DNA from: an uncultured Bacteroidia bacterium
GTDB lineage: Bacteria > Bacteroidota > Bacteroidia > Bacteroidales > Prolixibacteraceae
DNA: 39,928 bases
Direction of reading: 5' to 3'
NCBI GenBank assembly: GCA_903902325.1
Contig: CAIUUO010000083.1
Span: 1-39,928, forward strand
Positions 25,998 through 32,986 of the stretch are shown here, piece by piece (within the stretch, counting starts at the first letter, position 1; each line of letters starts with the position of its first letter). A program made the position numbers and the translations under genes. The notes beneath the pieces were generated by a model. It was given only the letters and a program-made list of their open reading frames with translations. It searched no databases and was not told the DNA's origin.

Positions 25998-26568
25998 GGG
26001 ATATCTCCTTTACTAATTTCAAACTATCTTCATCCACTACAAATTTAAGCTTTTCCTTTAGGAGTGCTTTCGCCCTGAAAAGGTAACTCTTCACAGTGCC
26101 TTCCGGCATACCTGTAATCTGTTCTATTTCCTCGTAGGAAAACTCCTCCAGATGGAAAAGAGTCAGTACGGTGCGATAATGAACCGGCAACATTTCAATT
26201 TGCTCACGAACATATTTGTGCAAATCGGTTGTTTCATAACTTTCAGTCCTGAAATCCGTCAGGTTGCGAAGGGCCATTGAGTCATCCGGATTCACCTCAT
26301 CCCACTTTTTGTGTTTTCGCAAGTAGTTGATGCTTGTGTTGTAGGCAATTGTGGCGATCCAGGTGGACAATTTGCTTTCGTTCCGGTATTTGCCAAGATG
26401 CCTGAACACATTGATGAACACCTCCTGACAAACATCTTCCAGCTCATCCTGGCGCTGAATGATTCGTCCGGCAATATGAACCACCAACTTTTGATAGCGA
26501 TTGACCAGAAATGCGAATGCATTCATGTTCCCGCTGGCAATCTGGCTGATCAGTTCAGAGTCATTCAT
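25987..26568 (-). CDS. ECF RNA polymerase sigma factor
   Basis: 193 residues from the start chosen (MNDSELISQIASGNMNAFAFLV). Region 2 motifs are FAFLVNRYQKLVVHIAGRII, ELEDVCQEVFINVFRHL and LSTWIATIAYNTSINYLRK. Region 4 is MLPVHYRTVLTLFHLEEFSYEEIEQITGMPEGTVKSYLFRAKALLKEKL. An upstream ATG at 26577 exists. However, an ECF-type -10 (TTGTC at 26584-26580) lies so close that transcription would begin at or after that codon, so the ATG at 26568 is preferred. The last bases overlap the putative anti-sigma gene. Its own recognition site appears to be duplicated in the divergent intergenic region, implying autoregulation. Confidence 0.92.
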   Translation of the reverse strand: MNDSELISQIASGNMNAFAFLVNRYQKLVVHIAGRIIQRQDELEDVCQEVFINVFRHLGKYRNESKLSTWIATIAYNTSINYLRKHKKWDEVNPDDSMALRNLTDFRTESYETTDLHKYVREQIEMLPVHYRTVLTLFHLEEFSYEEIEQITGMPEGTVKSYLFRAKALLKEKLKFVVDEDSLKLVKEISHEK

Positions 26569-26579
26569 ACGAATCATTG

Positions 26580-26672
26580 GACAACAATAGTCAAAAAATG
26601 TTGCAATCCATCCGGATATTTTTTGAAAATAAAAACATGCTCTATTGCAACATTTTGCAAATAGCCATTGTC
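26580..26672. promoter_or_regulatory. Divergent pair of ECF-type promoters on a 13-bp inverted repeat
   Basis: A perfect 13-bp inverted repeat (AAAATGTTGCAAT at 26595-26607, its complement at 26644-26656) places TTGCAACATTTT on both strands. Each copy is followed by TTGTC: minus strand at 26584-26580 after a 15-nt gap from AAC, plus strand at 26668-26672 after a 16-nt gap. AAC plus GTC at this spacing is the ECF -35/-10 pattern. It is expected to drive the sigma/anti-sigma operon leftward and the DUF6249 gene rightward. Confidence 0.75.
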
Positions 26673-26703
26673 ACATATTACAAAAACTTTAAATCCGAAT
26701 ATC

Positions 26704-27084
26704 ATGAACGAAGTATTAATGGCTACAGTAGTATTTTTTGCTTTCTATCAAATCATCAAAAACTTAACTGATTTTTTACTCAGGAGAAAGATAATCAAGG
26801 CGGGGCATTTTGAGAATGCCGGTATCCTTGAGCAAAAAATTGCCTCTTCATCCACCGAGAACCAGGAGGCCAATAAATATCCTTCCCTCAAATGGGGTTT
26901 GGTTGCATTTTTTGCCGGACTTGGATTTATATTAATCCACCAGATGAGTCCGGGGATGGGCAATGAAGATGCCTACCGGGATTTCATGCGTGAAAGCATG
27001 TTACCCTTTGGCATAGAACTGGTTTCCATCTCCATGGGTTTTATCACCTATTTCCTGATTGTCAATTTCAGCAAGAAGAAATAA
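26704..27084 (+). CDS. DUF6249-type small membrane protein
   Basis: 126 residues from the chosen start (MNEVLMATVVFFAFYQIIKNL). There are three hydrophobic segments: about 3-22, 61-80 (WGLVAFFAGLGFILIHQM) and 98-120 (PFGIELVSISMGFITYFLIVN). The arrangement matches small Bacteroidota membrane proteins labelled DUF6249; the function is unknown. The open frame extends upstream to a TTG at 26668, but that codon is part of the predicted -10 box, so the ATG at 26704 is used. Sharing a divergent ECF promoter region suggests it belongs to the regulon of the neighbouring sigma factor. Confidence 0.72.
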   Translation: MNEVLMATVVFFAFYQIIKNLTDFLLRRKIIKAGHFENAGILEQKIASSSTENQEANKYPSLKWGLVAFFAGLGFILIHQMSPGMGNEDAYRDFMRESMLPFGIELVSISMGFITYFLIVNFSKKK

Positions 27085-27099
27085 GTATTTTGAGGGAAA

Positions 27100-27257
27100 C
27101 TTCTCTGCGGTTCTTTGTGTGTCCTGCGTGTTCTCAGCGGTTAAAATTTTTACCACAGAGGTCGCGGAGAATGCGCAGAGGTCCGCGGAGATTTTGCATT
27201 TTGGGGGATCCGGAAGTACTTTAGGCACTTTAGTTCACTCTAGCGCACTTTAGTCAC
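27100..27257. repeat. CACAGAGG/CTCTGCGG inverted arrays and GCACTTTAG array
   Basis: 27100-27147 holds CTCTGCGG-like units and 27151-27192 the complementary CACAGAGG/GCGGAGA units, able to pair imperfectly around a short AT loop. 27213-27257 holds ACTTTAGGCACTTTAG units, the same word as at 21783-21894. They fill the gap between convergent genes. Confidence 0.8.
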
Positions 27258-27263
27258 TTCTCC

Positions 27264-28238
27264 CTAACTTACCCTTGTTGTGATATATCCCACAAAAGCA
27301 ATCAGCGCTCGCTTGTATTCAGAATCGGGGTAGGTGGTCAGTTGATTCAGTGCTTTTTGGTGGTACTCCTGCATCACTGTTTCAGCATAGTCAAATCCGC
27401 CTTTGGAAGCAATGTACTTTGAAACCTCAGCAATATCCGAGGTGGTCTTGGTCTTCTTGCGAACGATGTTGAGGATGCTTCTTTTTTCAGATGCGCTTCC
27501 ATGGTTGAGGGCATGGATCAGTGGCAGGGTGATTTTCTTCTCATTGAGGTCATTCCCGGTAGGTTTCCCGACCAGGTTTGTTTTCTGAAAATCAAACAGG
27601 TCATCCTTGATCTGGAAGGCAATGCCCGCGTACTCGCCGAACAGTCTCATACGCTCGATGATATCCGGATCTTCCGTGACAGAACAAGTTCCCACAGCGG
27701 CGCTGGTAGCCATCAGAGAAGCAGTCTTCTTGCGGATAATCTCAAAGTAAACCTCCTCCGTGATATCCAGTTTCCGGGCTTTCTGGATCTGGAGGATCTC
27801 TCCTTCGCTCATCTCCCTGACTGCAGCAGAGATAAATTGCAGGATATCATAATCTTTGTGTTCTATCGACCACAACAGTCCTTTGGCCAGGATAAAATCA
27901 CCCACCAGTACTGCAATCTTGTTTTTCCAAATGGCATTGACAGAAAAGAAACCACGCCGCTGGTAGGATTCATCCACCACATCATCGTGAACAAGCGTAG
28001 CCGTATGAAGTAATTCAACTGTGAGTGCGGCATGATAGGTCCGCTCATTGAATTCCCCGTTCAACTTGGCAGAAAGAAAGACCAGCATGGGTCTCATTTG
28101 TTTCCCTTTTCGCCTGAGGATATAATTCATGATCGTATCCAGAAAAGGGATAGAAGTTCTGGTCGATTTTTTGAAATAGGGTTCGAAATGCTTCAACTCT
28201 GCTTCAACAGGAGCTATGATCTCATTAATTGATGCCAT
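27264..28238 (-). CDS. Polyprenyl diphosphate synthase (trans-isoprenyl)
   Basis: 324 residues. It condenses IPP units onto an allylic primer to make a long-chain diphosphate, probably the menaquinone side chain. Aspartate-rich motif 1 is VHDDVVDES and motif 2 is QIKDDLFDFQ. RRKGKQMRPMLVFLSAKL near residue 40 and the FARM region LLHTATL upstream of motif 1 are typical of octaprenyl-type enzymes. A TACTTTTG box at 28270-28263, 25 bases before the start, is a likely promoter. Confidence 0.92.
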   Translation of the reverse strand: MASINEIIAPVEAELKHFEPYFKKSTRTSIPFLDTIMNYILRRKGKQMRPMLVFLSAKLNGEFNERTYHAALTVELLHTATLVHDDVVDESYQRRGFFSVNAIWKNKIAVLVGDFILAKGLLWSIEHKDYDILQFISAAVREMSEGEILQIQKARKLDITEEVYFEIIRKKTASLMATSAAVGTCSVTEDPDIIERMRLFGEYAGIAFQIKDDLFDFQKTNLVGKPTGNDLNEKKITLPLIHALNHGSASEKRSILNIVRKKTKTTSDIAEVSKYIASKGGFDYAETVMQEYHQKALNQLTTYPDSEYKRALIAFVGYITTRVS

Positions 28239-28262
28239 GCAGTAATCAGCTGTTTATATTGC

Positions 28263-28270
28263 CAAAAGTA
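28263..28270 (-). promoter_or_regulatory. -7 promoter box for polyprenyl synthase
   Basis: TACTTTTG on the minus strand matches TAnnTTTG. It lies 25 bases upstream of the ATG at 28238. The -33 is weak. Confidence 0.5.
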
Positions 28271-28338
28271 ATATTTTTTCGACGATGCCGAGATTGTTTG
28301 TACCTGTTCTAAATTAAACTTTTTAACGATTCGTTCCA

Positions 28339-28386
28339 TTGATTAATTATATGTTATCTATATATTTGTATTACTGAATTACAAAT
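28339..28386 (+). promoter_or_regulatory. Promoter and possible operator of the ArsR-type gene
   Basis: TTG at 28339-28341, a 19-nt spacer and TATATTTG at 28361-28368 match the Bacteroidota promoter layout well. Overlapping it is a dyad: ATTTGTA at 28364-28370 and TACAAAT at 28380-28386, spacer 9. A dyad over the -7 box and start site is where an autorepressing ArsR protein would bind. Confidence 0.6.
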
Positions 28387-28405
28387 ATTTATACAATTAA
28401 TACCA

Positions 28406-28708
28406 ATGAACCCAAGCGAACAGACTTTGGAAAAATTGACACTTGCAGCGGAGATGTTAAAAGCAATCGCTCATCCGATGAGAATCACCATTGTCAGCTA
28501 TTTGGAAGGCAATCAAAAGTTAACTGTCACTGAGATCTACGAGAAGCTCGGCATTGAGCAGTCGGCCACTTCTCACCATTTGGGAATTTTGAAATCAAAG
28601 GGTGTTCTCGCCTCCACGCGTGACGGAAAAAACACCTATTATTTTTTGAAACATTCGGGCCTCAGTGGTATTCTAAAATGCGTTGAGAGTTGCCAGTGCA
28701 ATAATTAA
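28406..28708 (+). CDS. ArsR-family winged-helix transcriptional regulator
   Basis: 100 residues. The winged-helix core is clear: LKAIAHPMRITIVSYLEGNQKLTVTEIYEKLGIEQSATSHHLGILKSKGVLASTRDGKNTYYFL, with the recognition helix QSATSHHLGILKSKG. The usual ArsR metal site ELCVCDL is replaced by TVTEIYEKL, so the alpha3 metal site is absent. However, the C-terminus carries three cysteines (CVESCQC), which could sense metal or oxidation. No obvious target gene is adjacent: polA follows after a terminator, and the polyprenyl synthase is divergent. Autorepression is suggested by the dyad at its promoter. Confidence 0.88.
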   Translation: MNPSEQTLEKLTLAAEMLKAIAHPMRITIVSYLEGNQKLTVTEIYEKLGIEQSATSHHLGILKSKGVLASTRDGKNTYYFLKHSGLSGILKCVESCQCNN

Positions 28709-28739
28709 ATTGATAATTGACAATTGACAATTATTTGTG
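28703..28739. repeat. ATTGACA word array (left arm, after arsR)
   Basis: AATTGATAATTGACAATTGAC-type units begin at the arsR stop codon. The complementary array lies at 28921-28957, so the two arms enclose the arsR terminator. Confidence 0.85.
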
Positions 28740-28816
28740 CCATTAACATTGGGAACTGATTTTAGTTTTCAAACGATCCATCTTAATATAACATCACTCA
28801 ATTGATGTAAAATAAT

Positions 28817-28854
28817 CGAAGAGCCGGCAATTTAGTTGTCCGGCTCTTCGGCTT
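28817..28854 (+). terminator. Intrinsic terminator after arsR
   Basis: A perfect 11-bp stem, CGAAGAGCCGG (28817-28827) and CCGGCTCTTCG (28840-28850), with a 12-nt loop is followed by GCTTTT. It ends the arsR transcript and insulates polA. Confidence 0.85.
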
Positions 28855-28920
28855 TTAAGTTCATGGTGAAGAACAGAACCCGGAAAATATATTGTAACCT
28901 TAGGTAATCAATGATTTGCA

Positions 28921-28957
28921 TAATTGTCAACTGTCAATTGTCAATTGTCAATTACTT
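28921..28957. repeat. TGTCAAT word array (right arm, before polA)
   Basis: Five imperfect TCAATTG-type units, the reverse complement of the array at 28703-28739. The array directly adjoins, and supplies the -33 region of, the polA promoter. Confidence 0.85.
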
Positions 28958-28967
28958 AGTAGCTTTG
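28938..28967 (+). promoter_or_regulatory. polA promoter overlapping the repeat array
   Basis: TAGCTTTG at 28960-28967 matches TAnnTTTG. A TTG at 28938-28940, exactly 19 nt upstream and inside the TGTCAAT array, fits the -33 element. The ATG is at 28987. Confidence 0.6.
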
Positions 28968-28986
28968 GTTCATTAAAAGATGAATT

Positions 28987-31752
28987 ATGAAAAAGCTGTT
29001 TCTGATTGATGCTTACGCACTGATATACCGCTCCTATTTTGCTTTTATCAACAATCCCAGGGTCAATTCCAAAGGGATGAACACTTCGGCCGTGTTCGGG
29101 TTCGTCAATACCCTTGAGCAGATTCTGAAACTGGAACAACCCACACATATCGCCGTGGCTTTCGACCTGCATGGTCCGACTTTCCGGCATGAAATGTTTG
29201 ATGCCTACAAAGCCACGCGGGATGCCATGCCTGAGGCCATCAGGATTGCCATCCCCTATATCCGCAGCATGATTGATGCCTATCGGATCCCGACACTCGA
29301 ATGCACCGGTTATGAGGCCGATGATGTGATAGGCACCATGGCCAAGACGGCAGAGAAGGAGGATTTCACAGTTTACATGGTTACTCCCGACAAGGATTAT
29401 GCCCAGCTGGTCTCCCCAAATATCTTCATGTACAAGCCAAAACGCATGGGCAATGAGATGGAAATCTGGGGTGTTAAAGAAGTATGCGAAAATTTCCAGA
29501 TCAGCAATCCTGACCAGGTAATTGACCTGCTTGGATTGATGGGGGATTCGTCCGACAACATTCCCGGCTGTCCGGGAATCGGACCGAAGGGGGCGACGCT
29601 GCTTATTTCACAATTTGGCGGTATCGACGGTGTCTACAACCACATCGAAGAACTAAAGGGCAAGCAGAAGGAGAGCCTTGTCAACTTTGAGCAACAGGTG
29701 CGCCTCTCGAGAAAGCTGGCAGAAATTATCGTAGATGTACCCCTGAACCATTCACCCGACGAACTGGTTCGCAAGGAACCTGATCTAGAGCTTTTGAATG
29801 GATTATTTTCTGAACTCGAGTTCCGGACCATGATCTCCAAACTTCCGAAAGCGGAGGCAGCACCTTTACCGAAACCTGCCAGTCAGCAGGGATCCCTGTT
29901 TGATTTCAACGAGGAGACATTTTCTGCACCCGTTTCAAATCTGGAGCAGATTCACTCTTACGACCACCAGTACCACCTGGTGGAAGGTGAAGAAGCGAGG
30001 ACAAAACTTATCAGCGAACTTTTCAAACAAAAGGAATTTTGTTTCGATACGGAGACCACCGGACTTGATCCGCTCGCCGATCAGTTGGTTGGTATCTCAG
30101 TCAGCTTCCAAAAAGGAGAAGCGTATTACATTCCGGTTCCCGCAGATCAGAAACTTGCCAGGAAGATCGTAGCGGAGTTTAAACCGCTTTTCGACAGCGA
30201 AACCATCACCAAGGTGGGGCAGAACATCAAATTTGACGCCCTGGTGCTTTCCGGGTACGGGATCAAACTGCATGGCCCGATCTTTGATACCATGGTGGCC
30301 CATTACCTGATCCAGCCTGAATTGCGCCACAACCTCGACTTTCTGAGTGAAATCTATCTCGGGTACAAAAAAATTGCCACGTCAGAACTGATCGGCAAGG
30401 GTAAATTCCAGACTACCATGCGATCTGTTGATTTCGAAACGATTAAGGAGTATGCCTGCGAAGATGCAGATATCACCTTGCAATTGAAACCACTCTTGGA
30501 GAAAGAGTTGGTTGAGGGAAATGTAATCAAGCTATTCGAAGAAGTAGAGATGCCGCTTTTGAAGGTACTGATCGAAATGGAATTGGCCGGGATGAAAATT
30601 GATGTGAAGGCACTGGATGAGTATGCCGTGATCCTTCGTGAACAAATCATCAAACTCGAAGCTGAAATCACAGAAATGGCCGGAGAGCCTTTCAATATTT
30701 CGTCACCCAAACAGTTGGGGCATATTTTATTTGACAAACTGTTGCTTGACAGCAAGGCAAAAAAGACAAAGACCAAGCAATACTCCACCAACGAGGAGAC
30801 ACTGGTCATGTTGCAGGATCGCCACCCAATCATCGCAAAAGTGCTTGAGCACCGCGGACTGAAAAAACTGCTCTCCACCTATGTGGAATCGCTGCCGAAA
30901 CTGATCAATCACAAAACAGGCAAGATTCACACCTCCTACAACCAGACTGTTGCCGTAACCGGAAGGCTGAGTTCCAACAATCCCAACCTGCAGAATATCC
31001 CCATCCGTGATGAAAATGGCCGGGAAATCCGCAAGGCATTCGTGCCCAGCGACAGCGACCACCTGTTCCTGTCGGCCGACTACTCGCAGATTGAACTCCG
31101 CATCATGGCAGCCTTGTCGGGCGACAGGGTGATGATCGAAGCATTTGCCAACGGGGAGGATATCCATGCTGCCACGGCATCGAAGATTTACGGCGTACCG
31201 CTGAAGGATGTCAATTCAGACATGCGTAGAAAAGCCAAGACGGCCAATTTCGGGATTATCTACGGCATTTCACCCTTTGGACTGGCCCAGCGGCTCAACA
31301 TTCCGCGCAACGAAGCCAAGCAGCTGATCGACGACTATTTCATCAACTTCCCGCAGGTGAAGGAATACATGGACGAGCAGATTCTGCTTGCCCGTAAGCG
31401 GGGATATGTGGAAACGATCATGGGCAGGAGACGATACCTGAAAGACATCACCTCCGAAAACGCGGCAGTCAGGGGGTTCGCAGAACGCAATGCCATCAAT
31501 GCCCCGATCCAGGGCTCTGCTGCCGATATCATCAAGGTAGCCATGGTCAGGATACAGCGAAGATTCGACAACGAACATATTGCTTCGAAAATGAACCTTC
31601 AGGTACATGACGAATTGAACTTCGACCTGCTGAAGTCTGAAACCGAAAAAGTGAAAAAAATTGTCAAGGAGGAGATGGAGCACGCAGTTGAGCTTACTGT
31701 GCCTCTCGAAGTGGAGATGGATGCTGCCGAAAATTGGCTGCTGGCACATTAA
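28987..31752 (+). CDS. polA: DNA polymerase I
   Basis: 921 residues with all three activities apparently intact. The 5' nuclease domain covers about 1-290 (LIDAYALIYRSYFAF, YEADDVIGTMAKTAE, LMGDSSDNIPGCPGIGPKGATLL). The 3'-5' exonuclease retains FDTETTGLDPL (DxE), VGQNIKFDALV and YACEDADITLQ, so it is a proofreading enzyme unlike Taq. The polymerase motifs are A, LSADYSQIELRIMAALSGD; B, RRKAKTANFGIIYGISPFG; and C, MNLQVHDELNFD. It acts in Okazaki fragment processing and repair. The gene is monocistronic: its own promoter lies upstream, and a word array begins at its stop codon with a convergent gene following. Confidence 0.97.
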   Translation: MKKLFLIDAYALIYRSYFAFINNPRVNSKGMNTSAVFGFVNTLEQILKLEQPTHIAVAFDLHGPTFRHEMFDAYKATRDAMPEAIRIAIPYIRSMIDAYRIPTLECTGYEADDVIGTMAKTAEKEDFTVYMVTPDKDYAQLVSPNIFMYKPKRMGNEMEIWGVKEVCENFQISNPDQVIDLLGLMGDSSDNIPGCPGIGPKGATLLISQFGGIDGVYNHIEELKGKQKESLVNFEQQVRLSRKLAEIIVDVPLNHSPDELVRKEPDLELLNGLFSELEFRTMISKLPKAEAAPLPKPASQQGSLFDFNEETFSAPVSNLEQIHSYDHQYHLVEGEEARTKLISELFKQKEFCFDTETTGLDPLADQLVGISVSFQKGEAYYIPVPADQKLARKIVAEFKPLFDSETITKVGQNIKFDALVLSGYGIKLHGPIFDTMVAHYLIQPELRHNLDFLSEIYLGYKKIATSELIGKGKFQTTMRSVDFETIKEYACEDADITLQLKPLLEKELVEGNVIKLFEEVEMPLLKVLIEMELAGMKIDVKALDEYAVILREQIIKLEAEITEMAGEPFNISSPKQLGHILFDKLLLDSKAKKTKTKQYSTNEETLVMLQDRHPIIAKVLEHRGLKKLLSTYVESLPKLINHKTGKIHTSYNQTVAVTGRLSSNNPNLQNIPIRDENGREIRKAFVPSDSDHLFLSADYSQIELRIMAALSGDRVMIEAFANGEDIHAATASKIYGVPLKDVNSDMRRKAKTANFGIIYGISPFGLAQRLNIPRNEAKQLIDDYFINFPQVKEYMDEQILLARKRGYVETIMGRRRYLKDITSENAAVRGFAERNAINAPIQGSAADIIKVAMVRIQRRFDNEHIASKMNLQVHDELNFDLLKSETEKVKKIVKEEMEHAVELTVPLEVEMDAAENWLLAH

Positions 31753-31904
31753 TTCGACGATTAGTTAATTCGACAATTCGACGATTCGGCAATGTTGGAA
31801 TTCGTTCTTAAATTTCATCAAGATTTTGAATTGATAGAATAAAGTATTAAAAAAACAATTTATTCTTTAATTGTCGAATCGTCGAATTGTCACATTGTCG
31901 AATC
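31751..31904. repeat. Inverted AATTCGACGATTC word arrays between polA and dus
   Basis: Left arm about 31751-31790 (AATTCGACGATT, AATTCGACAATTCGACGATTC), right arm about 31868-31904 (AATTGTCGAATCGTCGAATTG and further units). The polA stop TAA overlaps the first unit. The central loop is AT-rich and contains a GAATAAA/TTTATTC stem. It probably acts as the shared end region for the two convergent genes. Confidence 0.85.
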
Positions 31905-32874
31905 ATTCCTCTTCATTCCGCAACTGCAGGAAATTATCCCTTACCGCAATTTCGTACTTGGTTTGGTTGACGGATTTTTTTATACGCTTGAAAGCCTTGT
32001 GCGGGTTTGGAAAAAGAAAGCAAAAGTACTCCCAGAACTTGATCATCCGGGTAATCAGATGGCTCTGCCCGCTTAGCAAAGTGGCATAATTACTGTATAT
32101 CTCTTCATGAAATTGCTCCAGCATCACAACCCTTTCTTCCTTTCCGGGAAGTTGAACCCCTTTGAGTTCTGCTGCAAGGAATGGATTTTTGAGCAGGCCC
32201 CTGCCGATCATCCAGGTATTTATGGATTGAAATTGTTTCTGTATCATTTCAAAATCTTCGGAGGTGAAGATATCCCCGTTGTAAACAACCGGATTTTTGC
32301 TCAATCCCAATGCTTTTTCGAAAAGTTCCCTGTCGGGTGTACCGTTATAAAGTTGTTTGGCAATCCTTGGGTGAATGATTACTTCTGTAAGCGGGAAATC
32401 GTTCAGAACCGGCATCACCTCAAATATTTCTTCCCCAGAGACCATTCCGGCCCTCAGTTTGACCGACAACCGGCTTTTGATGCGGGGAAGCGCGGCTTCC
32501 AGTATCTCCCTGATCTTTTCGGGTTGAGGCAGCAGTCCGGATCCCATTCCTTTTCCTGTTACCATCGGATAAGGGCATCCCAGGTTCCAGTTGATCTCTT
32601 CATAGCCCAAAGCGGCCAGATGGTTGGCCAGAAAGATAAAATCGGCGCTATTCCCTGCCATAATCTGGGGGACCAGGGTATAGCCCTGGCAGTTTTCCGG
32701 CAGCGTATCGCGTAAATGTGATTTTTTCAAACTACCATCTTTCTGAACCAGCAGATAGGGAGAAAAATACTTGTCAATAGAACCAAAATGTTTGGCATGG
32801 GCCCTGCGGTAAACGAAATCCGTTGATTCCTGCAGCGGCGCAAAATAGATATGCGGTTGATAGTTACTTTCCAT
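31903..32874 (-). CDS. tRNA-dihydrouridine synthase family protein
   Basis: 323 residues, FMN-dependent TIM barrel. It reduces uridines in tRNA D-loops. Evidence: PLQESTDFVYRRAHAKHFG at the N-terminus, the catalytic cysteine loop EINWNLGCPYPMVTGKGMGSGLLPQPEKI (Cys near residue 97), LSVKLRAGM, VIIHPRIAKQLYNG and VVYNGDIFTSEDFE with WMIGRGLLKNPFL for FMN phosphate binding. It is the Bacteroidota-type Dus subfamily; which uridine is modified cannot be told. A TATCTTTG box ends 4 bases before the ATG, predicting a nearly leaderless mRNA. Confidence 0.9.
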   Translation of the reverse strand: MESNYQPHIYFAPLQESTDFVYRRAHAKHFGSIDKYFSPYLLVQKDGSLKKSHLRDTLPENCQGYTLVPQIMAGNSADFIFLANHLAALGYEEINWNLGCPYPMVTGKGMGSGLLPQPEKIREILEAALPRIKSRLSVKLRAGMVSGEEIFEVMPVLNDFPLTEVIIHPRIAKQLYNGTPDRELFEKALGLSKNPVVYNGDIFTSEDFEMIQKQFQSINTWMIGRGLLKNPFLAAELKGVQLPGKEERVVMLEQFHEEIYSNYATLLSGQSHLITRMIKFWEYFCFLFPNPHKAFKRIKKSVNQTKYEIAVRDNFLQLRNEEE

Positions 32875-32878
32875 GGTG

Positions 32879-32886
32879 CAAAGATA
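32879..32886 (-). promoter_or_regulatory. -7 box for dus, nearly leaderless
   Basis: TATCTTTG on the minus strand, four bases before the ATG at 32874, perfectly matches TAnnTTTG. Confidence 0.6.
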
Positions 32887-32955
32887 TTGATTAATGGTTG
32901 AATTGATAATTTTGAATGGAGTATGCGGTTATTTAGCGTTTCCATCTCTTTTTGT

Positions 32956-32963
32956 TATCTTTG
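32956..32963 (+). promoter_or_regulatory. -7 box for DUF4271-hemD-rnpA operon
   Basis: TATCTTTG matches TAnnTTTG exactly, with TTTA about 20 nt upstream as a weak -33. It lies 23 bases before the ATG at 32987 and decides the start of the DUF4271 gene. Confidence 0.65.
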
Positions 32964-32986
32964 CGGCGATCTTATTTAATCGTGCA

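Noticed and set aside
26668-26703. TTG start for the DUF6249 protein
   Set aside because: This TTG is part of the predicted ECF -10 element; the ATG at 26704 follows the expected transcription start.
32894-32986. N-terminal extension of the DUF4271 protein
   Set aside because: The TATCTTTG box at 32956 lies within it, and the downstream Met begins a better signal-like segment.
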